DNA of 64,000 nt, taken from contig JALXDL010000109.1 of NCBI GenBank assembly GCA_026990385.1, positions 37,757 to 101,756 of the forward strand, in the 5' to 3' direction. Each line of letters opens with the position of its first letter. Position 1 is the stretch's first letter. The translations under genes and the position numbers were made by a program. Positions 34,812 to 42,142 of the stretch are shown piece by piece. The notes below the pieces were generated by a model. It ran no database searches, was not told the DNA's origin, and was given only the letters and a program-made list of their open reading frames with translations. This DNA is from DRKI01 sp011051875. Lineage in GTDB: Bacteria; Desulfobacterota; Desulfobulbia; Desulfobulbales; Desulfobulbaceae.

Positions 34812-36168
34812 TGATAAACGCCTCCGCCGATACCCGTCTGCCGTTACCGGTGGTTGGTTTGCGAAACAGGGTGTCAAAGACATCGTCCACCCGCTCTTCC
34901 ATGACCGCGCCCTGTTTACCGGTCGCAGCCGTTCCCTGTGCGGCCGTATCGCCGGTATCGCCGCGGCGCGCCATGCCGCTATCCTTTTTCCGCCGCAGCG
35001 ACGGCCCCGGCTTCTGCGGCCGTGGCCCCCTGCGGGCCAGCCGCCTGGCGAGCAGGGTCCGCCGCGCCATGACCAGGTCCAGGTCGTCGGCCAGGGACTG
35101 CCACAGGGCGATGTAGGTCTCCGGGGACACGCTGCGGCCGTTGGCCGGAAAGGTTGCCACTTCCCTCTGCAGGGCCCGCCTGGTCGCCGGCCCCATTCTG
35201 CCGTCCACGGCCACGTCATGGCCCTTCATGAAGAGCAGCACCTGGGTCTCCCTGATCCTGGCCTGCGGGTCCAGGGCAAGGAAATCCCTGCGCACCCGGT
35301 TGATGACCACCGGGTCCGGCGCGGCGCCGGGCAGCAGCCGCCAGTAAGGAACCCCCAGGTACTTGCCCACCACCTGCAGGACACTGGCCTGGACCAGGAG
35401 GCGGATGGCGGCATGGCGGCCCTGCACCTTCTTGACCGTCCCCTTGAGGCCGAAGGTGGGACCGAAGATGGTGAACCCCAGCTCCTTCTCGGCCACGGCC
35501 TTGTAGACGTTGATGGAGTTGACGGTCTGCATCCTGGGCACACCGGCCATGGTCTTGAAATCGATGAGATTGAAGTCCAGAGTAATGCGGGCCAGGCTGC
35601 TGGTCCGGCCCTGGCTGTAGTCCAGGCTGATGGTGTCGCCGGGCACCCAGGAGTCATTGACATTGAAGGGCTTGGTGGTGACCCCGAAGTCGGTGTTGCG
35701 GCCGCGGGTCTCCAGGCCCCGGTCAAACTCGGTGATGCCGCCGGAGAGGACAACGTCGGGGATGATCTTACCCTGGAAGCTGGAATAGCCGGTGACCATC
35801 TCGTTGTTGATAAACACCGGGTTGTACGGGATGTAGAGCACATTGCCGCCAATGGCGTTCAGCGCGCTCTTGGTCATCTCCGTGATATCGCGCGGGATCT
35901 CGCCAAAGCCGTACTTGGAGGTCCCGGTTTCGTCGGCAATGTCCTTGCCCTGGATGCGGACCCGTTTGCCATAGATCACGCTCATCCTGCCGAGATCGGC
36001 CAGGTGGCGGTCAAAACTGGTCCGCTTGACCTCCGGCTCGCCGTGCGGCAGTTCCACCTCCACCTGTCTCGGGTCGACCCTGGCGCAGGAGGTGAGCAGG
36101 ACGGCCGCCAGGCAGAGCAGCAGGCCGATGCCTGTCGAGGTCCGGGAAGAGTGTTTACTTCGTGACAA
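34786..36168 (-). CDS. CsgG-like outer-membrane secretion lipoprotein with peptidoglycan-binding tail
   Basis: A 460-aa predicted lipoprotein. The lipobox LLTSC lies at about residues 24-28. The core (about 40-290) resembles CsgG/HfaB, the curli and holdfast-anchor secretion channel: YGFGEIPRDITEMTKSALN, VLSGGITEFDRGLE, a transmembrane-hairpin-like ARITLDFNLIDFKTM and the late KELGFTIFGPTFGL segment. The tail (about 330-400) has a peptidoglycan-binding-like motif, GHDVAVDGRMGPATRRAL, and then a disordered basic region. The start is probably the TTG at 36168, which follows AAGGGGGG and overlaps the upstream stop by 14 bp; the only ATG, at 36417, encodes an implausible extension. The fusion of CsgG to a wall-binding domain is unusual. 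Confidence 0.82.
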   Translation of the reverse strand: MSRSKHSSRTSTGIGLLLCLAAVLLTSCARVDPRQVEVELPHGEPEVKRTSFDRHLADLGRMSVIYGKRVRIQGKDIADETGTSKYGFGEIPRDITEMTKSALNAIGGNVLYIPYNPVFINNEMVTGYSSFQGKIIPDVVLSGGITEFDRGLETRGRNTDFGVTTKPFNVNDSWVPGDTISLDYSQGRTSSLARITLDFNLIDFKTMAGVPRMQTVNSINVYKAVAEKELGFTIFGPTFGLKGTVKKVQGRHAAIRLLVQASVLQVVGKYLGVPYWRLLPGAAPDPVVINRVRRDFLALDPQARIRETQVLLFMKGHDVAVDGRMGPATRRALQREVATFPANGRSVSPETYIALWQSLADDLDLVMARRTLLARRLARRGPRPQKPGPSLRRKKDSGMARRGDTGDTAAQGTAATGKQGAVMEERVDDVFDTLFRKPTTGNGRRVSAEAFINERDNSKQ

Positions 36169-36493
36169 TGGTCTTGTCCCCCCTTGACTGGTCAATGATG
36201 ATAATATCGCCCTGGACCGTGGCGCCCGGCTTGAGGACAACACTGTTGAGCAAAGAGCTGTCCGATTTCCGGACAATGGTGTCGGTATCGCCGGACCGGG
36301 TCTCGGCCTCGCTCCTGGCACGCAGCGAGAGATAGCTGAAGTTGGTCTCCACGTGGTCACCGATCTGGTCGTACTTGTTGATGGAGTCGTCAATGGGGAT
36401 GCCGTCGTCGAGATCATCGGCCCTGGCGCGGCACACGCCGCCGCAGGTCAGCAGGACGAGGGAGACAAGAAAAACGAGTGCGGTTCGTCGCAT
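36155..36493 (-). CDS. Small secreted protein of the fibre operon (HfaA-like role?)
   Basis: A 112-aa protein with a signal peptide (hydrophobic 4-20; a CGGVCRARA segment contains two cysteines). The mature part is acidic at the start (DDLDDGIPIDD). Its last 40 residues (SLLNSVVLKPGATVQGD onward) resemble a single copy of the repeat found in the two neighbouring subunit proteins. It could nucleate or cap the fibre; a role like HfaA in holdfast anchoring is a guess from position. The ATG at 36493 has GGAGA upstream, 18 bp after the preceding gene. Confidence 0.65.
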   Translation of the reverse strand: MRRTALVFLVSLVLLTCGGVCRARADDLDDGIPIDDSINKYDQIGDHVETNFSYLSLRARSEAETRSGDTDTIVRKSDSSLLNSVVLKPGATVQGDIIIIDQSRGDKTIVTK

Positions 36494-36511
36494 GGCATGG
36501 TCTCCGGTCAG

Positions 36512-37105
36512 TTATTCGATGACCACGGAGTCCACGCCGGCATCCGTGTTATTGCCACTCACGGAGACCGAGACATCGCCCAGCTCAACATGCTCGCGGA
36601 TATCGCCCCGGGTGGCGCCACCGAGGTGGACCGAGCCGATGTTGAGCCGGTTGCCGGAGCCGTCCACATTGCCCCGCACCGTGCCGGCCCGCATGGAATA
36701 GGAGACCGCGCCGGCCGACGCGTGCTCCAGGACCACGGAACCGATGTTGCTGACATTGTCATTGCCGCGGACCGTGTTGTCCATGGCGTCCGCCTCCACG
36801 CTGTTGACAACACGTTCGGCCCTTGAATCCCGCAGGACCACGGAACCGGTGTTGACCCGGTTCCGGTCGCCTTCGGCCGTGGCCGATACGCTGCCCGTGG
36901 CCCGGACCGCGTTGACCACCCGGCCGGCCCGGGAATGGTCGATCTGCACCGAGCCGGCATTGGCGGTATTGCCGCTGCCCCTGGTCCGGGCGGTATGGCT
37001 CCCCCCTTCAACACTGTTAACAGCCTGCAGGCCGAGCATATCGGCGCCGGCAACCGAGACCCAGCCGGAGACCAGCAAGAGGGCCAGAATCGTGCGAAGC
37101 TTCAT
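36512..37105 (-). CDS. Curlin-like repeat protein 2 (five repeats)
   Basis: A 197-aa secreted protein. After a signal peptide (about 1-21, ending VAGA) nearly the whole chain consists of five repeats of about 35 residues with the pattern VVNxVxxxGxVxxxxxGxxNxxNxGSVxL; units start near residues 24, 60, 96, 131 and 166. The first repeats contain GSGNTA, the GxxNxA signature of curli amyloid repeats. Glycine, asparagine and valine dominate, as expected for a beta-solenoid. The ATG at 37105 was chosen for its GGGGAAA site and signal peptide; earlier starts in frame are poor. It shares its repeat type with the gene upstream. Confidence 0.78.
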   Translation of the reverse strand: MKLRTILALLLVSGWVSVAGADMLGLQAVNSVEGGSHTARTRGSGNTANAGSVQIDHSRAGRVVNAVRATGSVSATAEGDRNRVNTGSVVLRDSRAERVVNSVEADAMDNTVRGNDNVSNIGSVVLEHASAGAVSYSMRAGTVRGNVDGSGNRLNIGSVHLGGATRGDIREHVELGDVSVSVSGNNTDAGVDSVVIE

Positions 37106-37207
37106 GACATCTTTCCCCTGGTTCGTTTTCATGAGGATGGACATCCCGACCATCGGCTGAACATGCCGGCCGCGTAAAGGCGAGCGGCACATCCAGCCGA
37201 CCGGAGA

Positions 37208-37765
37208 TCAGTTGACGGCAATCGAGGCCGCATTGGCCTGGTTGTTGTCGCCGCCCGAGACCATGCTGGTGATATCGCCGGTCTCCCGGACCCGGTTCAT
37301 CACCTTGCCACTGGACACCGCGCCCCGCATGGAGACCGTGCCGGCGTTGGCCAGGTTGCCGGAGCCGTCCTCCACCGTGGCCGTGATATTGCCCGCGGTG
37401 TTGATCCTGTTCACCACCTTGCCGGACACCTGGGAATTGCCGGTAATGGCGATGGAGGCGGCATTGGCCTGGTTGTTGTCGCCACTGGTGACGATACTGG
37501 TGATGTCACCGGCCTGGTCGATCCTGTTGTGGATGTTGGCACTGACCAGGGTCGACTCCCCGGCCTCGCCGGGCTGTTCCGGCGGCGCCGGTGTCTCGGC
37601 CGGCCCTTGCGAATCGTTGTCCTGCGGACGGATAAAGGTGCCGACCATGGTCGTCTGCTGGACCACGTTGGTGGTGTTGTGATGCCTGGCGCCCCGGGCC
37701 GAGGCCAGCGACACCGACCCGGCGACAAGGGCAACAGCGCACAGTACTGCTGTCTTTTTCATCAT
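37208..37765 (-). CDS. Curlin-like repeat protein 1 (three repeats), first gene of the operon
   Basis: A 185-aa secreted protein. A signal peptide (about 1-23) is followed by a histidine/asparagine stretch, a proline-rich linker (about 50-68) and three repeats of about 36 residues with the pattern NRIxxxGDITxxVxxGDNNxANAxSI. GDNNQA occurs twice and GSGNLA once, each a curli-type GxxNxA. The protein ends right after the third repeat. It heads the nine-gene minus-strand operon, 70 bp downstream of a sigma-54-like promoter, and has a GAGGAG site. It is probably the major or nucleating subunit of an extracellular amyloid-like fibre (inference). Confidence 0.78.
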   Translation of the reverse strand: MMKKTAVLCAVALVAGSVSLASARGARHHNTTNVVQQTTMVGTFIRPQDNDSQGPAETPAPPEQPGEAGESTLVSANIHNRIDQAGDITSIVTSGDNNQANAASIAITGNSQVSGKVVNRINTAGNITATVEDGSGNLANAGTVSMRGAVSSGKVMNRVRETGDITSMVSGGDNNQANAASIAVN

Positions 37766-37847
37766 GTTCAGATCTCCTCTTGGTTATGGAATAACGTATC
37801 GGACGAGAGAGCCGCCCGGCGGTCCTCCCGGCGTGTTGCCCTGCTTC

Positions 37848-37863
37848 AGCAAGGAAGATGCCA
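37848..37863 (-). promoter_or_regulatory. Sigma-54-like promoter of the fibre operon
   Basis: The minus strand reads TGGCATCTTCCTTGCT, matching the -24/-12 consensus TGGCAC-N5-TTGCW with one mismatch at the last base of the -24 box. It is 83 bp upstream of the first start codon. An AAA+ activator of this class is encoded 1.1 kb further upstream. Confidence 0.65.
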
Positions 37864-38138
37864 GCAGGGGACGGCGGGAGATCGTTGTAAGATATTGACG
37901 AAAAAACAGGTCATTGAAAACGCCGGCGGCAAGAAAAAAAACGGCGACGGCAAGAAAAGGAAGGCAGCAAAAGGCGGGGAAAGAACAACGAAGTGTTTGA
38001 AAACCGGACAGCCGGGAGCGAAAAAAACGTCTATCCAGCCGATTTTCCAATCGTTTAAGAAAATCGACCCAACGTGTAGCAGAACCGGACAGCAGGACCG
38101 ACGCCTGAACCAACAGGGAGCAGGCGTTTCCTTTTTCC

Positions 38139-38260
38139 GTGACACCGCAGAGCGGTGTCACGAGGTTGAGGCGGAAACCAGGGCCGGGGGGAGAACCCGG
38201 AGGGTGGTTGCTCTTGTTGCACCGCTCTGCGGTGCAACACCTCACCAGGCGCTCTGCGCC
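38139..38260 (+). repeat. Dispersed three-hairpin repeat, copy B
   Basis: Copy B matches copy A at 26081-26202 over its full 122 bp. The two long hairpins (38139-38161 and 38216-38238) and the short one (38248-38260) are intact, and the first stem differs only in its loop. It lies in the 37766-38409 gap between the fibre operon promoter and the 162-aa gene. Apart from this element and the promoter the gap shows no gene. Confidence 0.8.
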
Positions 38261-38409
38261 ATCTCCTGATAAACCATCATGCCCCGGCAGCGCAACAAAC
38301 AACGAAAGACAAACAAATACAACGCGTTAAATGCTATTCCCGAAAAAAGCAGCCCAATCCGCGACTGCAGAAAATGGAAACCCACTGCATTCCCCCCTTC
38401 CCTCCCGGC

Positions 38410-38898
38410 TCAGAGTGTCTCCAGCGGTCCCTGGTCCAGGGCCTGGAAATCCTCCACATCGGCCACCTGGGCGAGCAGGCTGGCATAGCCGCGCAGGGTC
38501 TGCTGAAGCTCCCTGAGCTCATTGCGGAACAGGCGACACTTTCCCGGGTCGCCAAAGGCCCCTTCGATGCTGGGCTTGTGCCAGCGGGCAGTGAAGGGCC
38601 GGATCTTCTGGTTGAGGATCACGATGGCCACCTTGGAAAAGGTCTCGGCCTTGCGCCCCTTTTCCCGGAGCAGTTGCCGGGTGACCCTGAACAGGTCGTG
38701 CACGGACTCAAGCGCGGTTGTCTCGTCACCATACTCGTCGGCCAGGGGCTGGGTGGCGATGCGGGTGAGCAGCTCGATGTAGAGTTCCCAGGCCGCCTGC
38801 TGTTCCTCGGGCTGCGGCTGCCAGTCCATCTCTAGGAACCCGGCATTGACCTTGAGACCGGTGATCCCCCAGTTTTCAAACAGGTCTTTGATCTTCAT
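38410..38898 (-). CDS. Hypothetical 162-aa protein with a duplicated C-terminal half nearby
   Basis: A predicted all-helical cytoplasmic protein without signal or membrane segments; I do not recognise its family. The region from about residue 98 (RPFTARWHKP) to the end is repeated as a startless fragment at 47376-47576, about 75% identical by eye, including the identical stretch TLRGYASLLAQVADVE. Similarity extends past the stop codon (TTCCCCC-containing sequence). It has a strong GAGGGGGAGAG ribosome binding site and lies 82 bp downstream of the FHA-AAA+ regulator in the same direction. Its relic stands directly in front of the TIR gene, so the family may accompany conflict systems (inference). 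Confidence 0.7.
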   Translation of the reverse strand: MKIKDLFENWGITGLKVNAGFLEMDWQPQPEEQQAAWELYIELLTRIATQPLADEYGDETTALESVHDLFRVTRQLLREKGRKAETFSKVAIVILNQKIRPFTARWHKPSIEGAFGDPGKCRLFRNELRELQQTLRGYASLLAQVADVEDFQALDQGPLETL

Positions 38899-38980
38899 GG
38901 CTCTCCCCCTCGTGGTCTGTAGAGGTTGCGGCTTCCTGGCCGGGCCGGGGCGGTACGGGGACAGGACCCGGCAGGCGGGC

Positions 38981-40813
38981 TCAATCCCGGGCCTGGAGGC
39001 GGTACTTTTTCATCTTCTGGTACAGGGTGGAACGGGCAATACCCAGCATCCTGGCGCAGTCGGACATGTTGCCCCGGGCCCGCTCCAGGGCGGAACGGAT
39101 GTGGAGCCGTTCCATCTCCTCCAGGCTGGCAAAGGAGTCGAGCCGCTGCTGCCGAGCGCTGCCGGCCAGGCCCGGGATCCCGGCCAGGTCCTGTTCCGTG
39201 ATCCGCCTGCCGCGGCACTGGACACTGAGGCGCAGGATGACGTTGCGCAACTGGCGGACATTACCGGGCCAGGAAGACCCGGCCAGAACCTCCATGGCGC
39301 CGGCGGTGATATCCGGTTGCGGCCAGTTGTACTCGGCAGCGAACCGGCGCAGGAAGTAGCGTGCCAGGGGCTCGATATCCTCCTGCCGATCCCTGAGCGG
39401 CGGCACCTTGAGCACGAAACAGGAGAGACGCTGGAAAAAATCGTCGCGAAACCGCTTTTCACCAACCATCGCCTCCAGATCCTGGTTGGTGGCGGCAACG
39501 ATGCGCACGTCCAGGCGCCGGACCCGGGTATCGCCCAGCCGTGTCACCTCGCCGTTTTCGAGGAACCGGAGCAGCTTGGGCTGCAGGGCCAGCCCCATAT
39601 CACCGATCTCGTCGAGAAAGAGGGTGCCGCCGTGGGCCTGCTCCAGCTTGCCCGGCTTGTCCACGGCCTCGTGAAAAGCGCCGCGCACCGAGCCGAAGAG
39701 TTCGCTCTCAAAGATCCCCTCCGGGATGGCGGCGCAGTTCAGGCTCAGAAAGGCCCCCTTCCTGTTGCTGAAGCTGTGCAGGGCCGAGGCCACCAGTTCC
39801 TTGCCGCTGCCCGCCTCGCCAAGGATCAGGACCGGCACGTTGATGGGGGCGATGGTCCTGATATCCTGGTAGAGCTTGAGCATGGCCGGGCTCTGGACAA
39901 TGGTCTCCTCCTGCTCGGCCAGGCGCGTCCGCAACCCCTGCTCCTCCAGCGCCAGACGCTGGCGCTGGCGAAGACGATCGAGAAGGACACCGCCGTGGAG
40001 GGCCAGGAGCTCCAGGCTCTGGCAGCCATCCCGGGACAGCCCCTGCTCGGCGTCACAGTAGAGGCAGCCCTCTGGCTGCCGGCCCGCGCAGAAGATGGGT
40101 GAGCAGACCACTCCCCCTTGCCCCGGTCCTCCGGGCCGGGCCATGTGCAGGCCCTGTTCCATGACCCGGCGGACGATATCGTCCCGGATCTCCTGACCGC
40201 GGCCGGGCTCGATCCCCATGCTCTGCCGAAAGACCAGTTGGCGGCCGGCATCGAGCAGGGCAACGAAACCGCGCTCCGCGCCGCAGGCCTCCAGGCCGCT
40301 GCGCAGGAGCAGGGCAAGCAGTTCCTCTTCATCCTCCAGCTCGCGCAGGACAGCAAAAAGCGGCGCCAGGGGTGCGGCGGCCACCGGCGCCCTGGTCCCT
40401 TCGCGCGCGGCCGCGGCTAAATCCGCGGGGACGGCCGTGTCTTCCGGGCCAAAGAAGAGCGTCCTGTCATCGCGGATCCCGGCCTGCCGCTCCTGGCCGG
40501 AACCGGCAAGGACCGGCAGATCCTGCGGTTCATCGTCAACAAAGGTCAGGGAGTAGTCCGCGATCCGAAAGGAGAGGCCAGTGGCGAGGGGCAAACTGCT
40601 GATCCGTTCCCGGCCGACCCAGGTGCCGTTGGTGGAGTCACGGTCCACGAGGACCAGGGCCCCGTTGTCCCGCACCACGGCGGCGTGGCGCCGGGAGACA
40701 CGGGGAGAATCAAGGACAACACTGTTGTCCGGGTCCCGGCCGATGGCCAGATCGTCGCTGAACTCGACAATCCGGTAGTCGCGGCCGTCCCGGCAGATGA
40801 TCAGTTTCGGCAT
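38981..40813 (-). CDS. FHA-GAF-AAA+ sigma-54-type activator with altered GAFTGA loop
   Basis: A 610-aa regulator. An FHA domain (1-95: IGRDPDNSVVL, SRRHAAV, STNGTWV), a GAF-like domain (about 140-300, with several cysteines: CSPIFCAG, GCLYCD), an AAA+ domain (about 325-545: Walker A GEAGSGKE, GGTLFLDEIGD, SWPGNVRQLRN) and a Fis HTH (about 570-605). The sigma-54 contact loop reads GAFHEA in place of GAFTGA, losing the key threonine, so sigma-54 activation may be weak or altered. The FHA domain suggests control by Ser/Thr phosphorylation, with the kinase at 29218-30534 as candidate. The first ATG is at 40870; the ATG at 40813 starts exactly at the FHA domain. Confidence 0.88.
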   Translation of the reverse strand: MPKLIICRDGRDYRIVEFSDDLAIGRDPDNSVVLDSPRVSRRHAAVVRDNGALVLVDRDSTNGTWVGRERISSLPLATGLSFRIADYSLTFVDDEPQDLPVLAGSGQERQAGIRDDRTLFFGPEDTAVPADLAAAAREGTRAPVAAAPLAPLFAVLRELEDEEELLALLLRSGLEACGAERGFVALLDAGRQLVFRQSMGIEPGRGQEIRDDIVRRVMEQGLHMARPGGPGQGGVVCSPIFCAGRQPEGCLYCDAEQGLSRDGCQSLELLALHGGVLLDRLRQRQRLALEEQGLRTRLAEQEETIVQSPAMLKLYQDIRTIAPINVPVLILGEAGSGKELVASALHSFSNRKGAFLSLNCAAIPEGIFESELFGSVRGAFHEAVDKPGKLEQAHGGTLFLDEIGDMGLALQPKLLRFLENGEVTRLGDTRVRRLDVRIVAATNQDLEAMVGEKRFRDDFFQRLSCFVLKVPPLRDRQEDIEPLARYFLRRFAAEYNWPQPDITAGAMEVLAGSSWPGNVRQLRNVILRLSVQCRGRRITEQDLAGIPGLAGSARQQRLDSFASLEEMERLHIRSALERARGNMSDCARMLGIARSTLYQKMKKYRLQARD

Positions 40814-40838
40814 GGCAACCCTGCAGGAAGGATACCCC

Positions 40839-40941
40839 CTGTATATACCCTGCCCGCTCCCCGGCCGCAACTCGCCATGCCGGCCATGCGGCAGGTCGCC
40901 TCAGGACAGAACCACGATACCAGCGGCGGGAACAGGGAAGC
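40839..40941 (-). pseudogene. Relic of the GH13 amylase 3' end
   Basis: About 100 bp that align with 47674-47780, the last codons and downstream sequence of the amylase gene. Shared landmarks in order are TATATACCCTGCC, GGCCGCAA, and a 3' block GCGGCGGGAACAGGGAAGC that encodes the amylase ending FPVPAAGIVVL. Upstream of it the amylase coding sequence is missing. It abuts the FGE-sulfatase island and overlaps the upstream region of the FHA-AAA+ gene. It marks a rearrangement boundary. Confidence 0.72.
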
Positions 40942-41027
40942 TTGATATCCGGCAGAAACCGTACCTGCTGAAAGTGTATCGGTACAAAGGGGCGGCCGAC
41001 AGGGTGGAAGAAATAAACGGTTTAATT

Positions 41028-41960
41028 TTACCCTGACCCCTTTTTTCCTCGGGCCGGGCCAGTGGTGGCAGCCGCTTCGCTCGTCCCTCGCTCCGCCTGG
41101 CTGCCACCACGGCCCCGGCCCCCTGCTGCTCCCGGGCTCCCAGGACCTCGGGCAAGACGAAAACCGCGGTTGCCGCCGACGATGCCGGCGATGTCGCGGC
41201 GGTCGTGGCGGCGGCACGCCGACCGCAGGTGCCTGCCGTCGCTGATCCAGGAACCGCCGCGGAGCACGGCCTGCTCACTGTCTCCGTCTTTCTCCCAGAC
41301 CCGGCCATCATCCGGTGCGCCCTCGTAGGTTGCATGCCACGGGTCAGCGCACCACTCCCAGACATTGCCGTGCACCTGGTACAGCCCCCAGGGATTGGGC
41401 CGGAACCGCTTCACCTCCACGGTCTTTTCCCGGTACTTGCCTTTCTTTCCGGCCGCATAGGGAAAGTTGCCATCATAGTTGGCCCTGTCCGTGGTCAGTT
41501 CCCTGCCAAACCAGAAGGGCGTGCTGGTCCCGGCCCGGCAGCCATACTCCCACTCGGCCTCAGAGGGCAACCGCAGGGCCAACCCCGGATGGGCACGGTT
41601 GACCTGCTCGATGAACTCCTGGACCTTATACCAGCTCACGTTCTCCACCGGAAGCCCATCGCCCTTGAACTCGCTGGGATTCTCACCCATGACCGCCTGC
41701 CACAATGCCTGGGTGCATGCGGTCTCGGCCAGCCAGAACCCCCGGGCAAACCGCACCCGGTGCTGAGGCCCTTCCCACTCAGATCGCTCCGGCTCATCCC
41801 CGGGCGAGCCCATCATGAATTCACCCGGCGGTATCCAGCGGAAGCGGACCTCGATGTCATGGAGATAGACCCCCTGCCACAGGCCATGATCGTCCTGGCC
41901 ATAGCTCCCGGCCCAGGGCTCGGGAAAGATATCGGGCAGGAGATGGCTTGCGGTCGTCAT
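41028..41960 (-). CDS. FGE-sulfatase-fold protein with DGR-type variable C-terminus (copy 1)
   Basis: A 310-aa protein of the formylglycine-generating-enzyme/sulfatase-modifying-factor fold (about 35-270): WIPPGEFMMGSPGDE, LPSEAEWEYGCRAG, NPWGLYQVHGNVWEWC and VLRGGSW...GFRLA. In diversity-generating retroelements this fold, a relative of C-type lectin domains, carries the hypervariable ligand-binding surface between GGSW and GFRLA. The catalytic cysteine pair of true FGE is not evident. It is nearly identical to the C-terminal third of the 899-aa protein next door except at 41166-41246. The ATG at 41960 overlaps the stop of the preceding fragment; upstream TTG at 42005 is weaker. A low-complexity glycine/arginine tail follows the domain. 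Confidence 0.82.
   Translation of the reverse strand: MTTASHLLPDIFPEPWAGSYGQDDHGLWQGVYLHDIEVRFRWIPPGEFMMGSPGDEPERSEWEGPQHRVRFARGFWLAETACTQALWQAVMGENPSEFKGDGLPVENVSWYKVQEFIEQVNRAHPGLALRLPSEAEWEYGCRAGTSTPFWFGRELTTDRANYDGNFPYAAGKKGKYREKTVEVKRFRPNPWGLYQVHGNVWEWCADPWHATYEGAPDDGRVWEKDGDSEQAVLRGGSWISDGRHLRSACRRHDRRDIAGIVGGNRGFRLARGPGSPGAAGGRGRGGSQAERGTSEAAATTGPARGKKGSG
41062..41110 (-). repeat. Hairpin after variable region 1
   Basis: A perfect 12-bp stem (GTGGTGGCAGCC and its complement) with a 25-base loop, about 55 bp past the variable region. DGR variable regions are often followed by such an inverted repeat. The copy at 42186-42234 has one stem mismatch. Confidence 0.6.
41166..41246 (-). other. 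Candidate DGR variable region 1
   Basis: 27 codons between GGSW and GFRLA. Against variable region 2 they show ten base substitutions and one extra codon, nine substitutions changing the amino acid and nine at codon positions 1 or 2. Many variable codons end in C (GAC, CAC, TGC, CGC, AAC), as expected if the template codon was AAC or AGC mutated at adenines. Downstream flanks differ far less. Confidence 0.65.
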
Positions 41961-42130
41961 GACAGCGAAGAGGGAATCCAGGTAACGACTAGACAAACGC
42001 CGCAATTCTGTTTCGCATGCAGAAGCTGTTTCTCCACCGAAACAATCCGGTGCGAGGCCAGGAAACAGTTCAGGGCCTTTTCAGCCGCTTCTGGATTGAA
42101 AACCGGAACAAGGAATGTCTTGATCTTCAT
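41957..42130 (-). pseudogene. Fragment resembling the N-terminus of DGR HRDC accessory proteins
   Basis: A 57-codon frame. Its first 45 residues (MKIKTFLVPVFNPEAAEKAL, then NCFLASHRIVSVEKQLL) resemble the start of the HRDC-domain proteins encoded beside reverse transcriptases in diversity-generating retroelements; the rest is unrelated and the HRDC part is missing. It begins 13 bp after the 899-aa gene and its TGA overlaps the ATG of the downstream FGE-sulfatase gene. I read it as a truncated accessory gene left by deletion of the retroelement core. The similarity is from memory of the family and needs a profile search. Confidence 0.5.
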
Positions 42131-42142
42131 GGCATCCAGGCC

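Noticed and set aside
37784..38302. Minus-strand frame of 172 codons before the fibre operon
   Set aside because: It runs through the sigma-54-like promoter and the dispersed repeat, has no ribosome binding site and no family similarity.
28647..40813. Type VI secretion locus, suggested by kinase + FHA proteins
   Set aside because: No sheath, TssM/TssL, VgrG or ClpV-like genes are present; the CsgG-like channel and curlin-type repeats fit a fibre system better.
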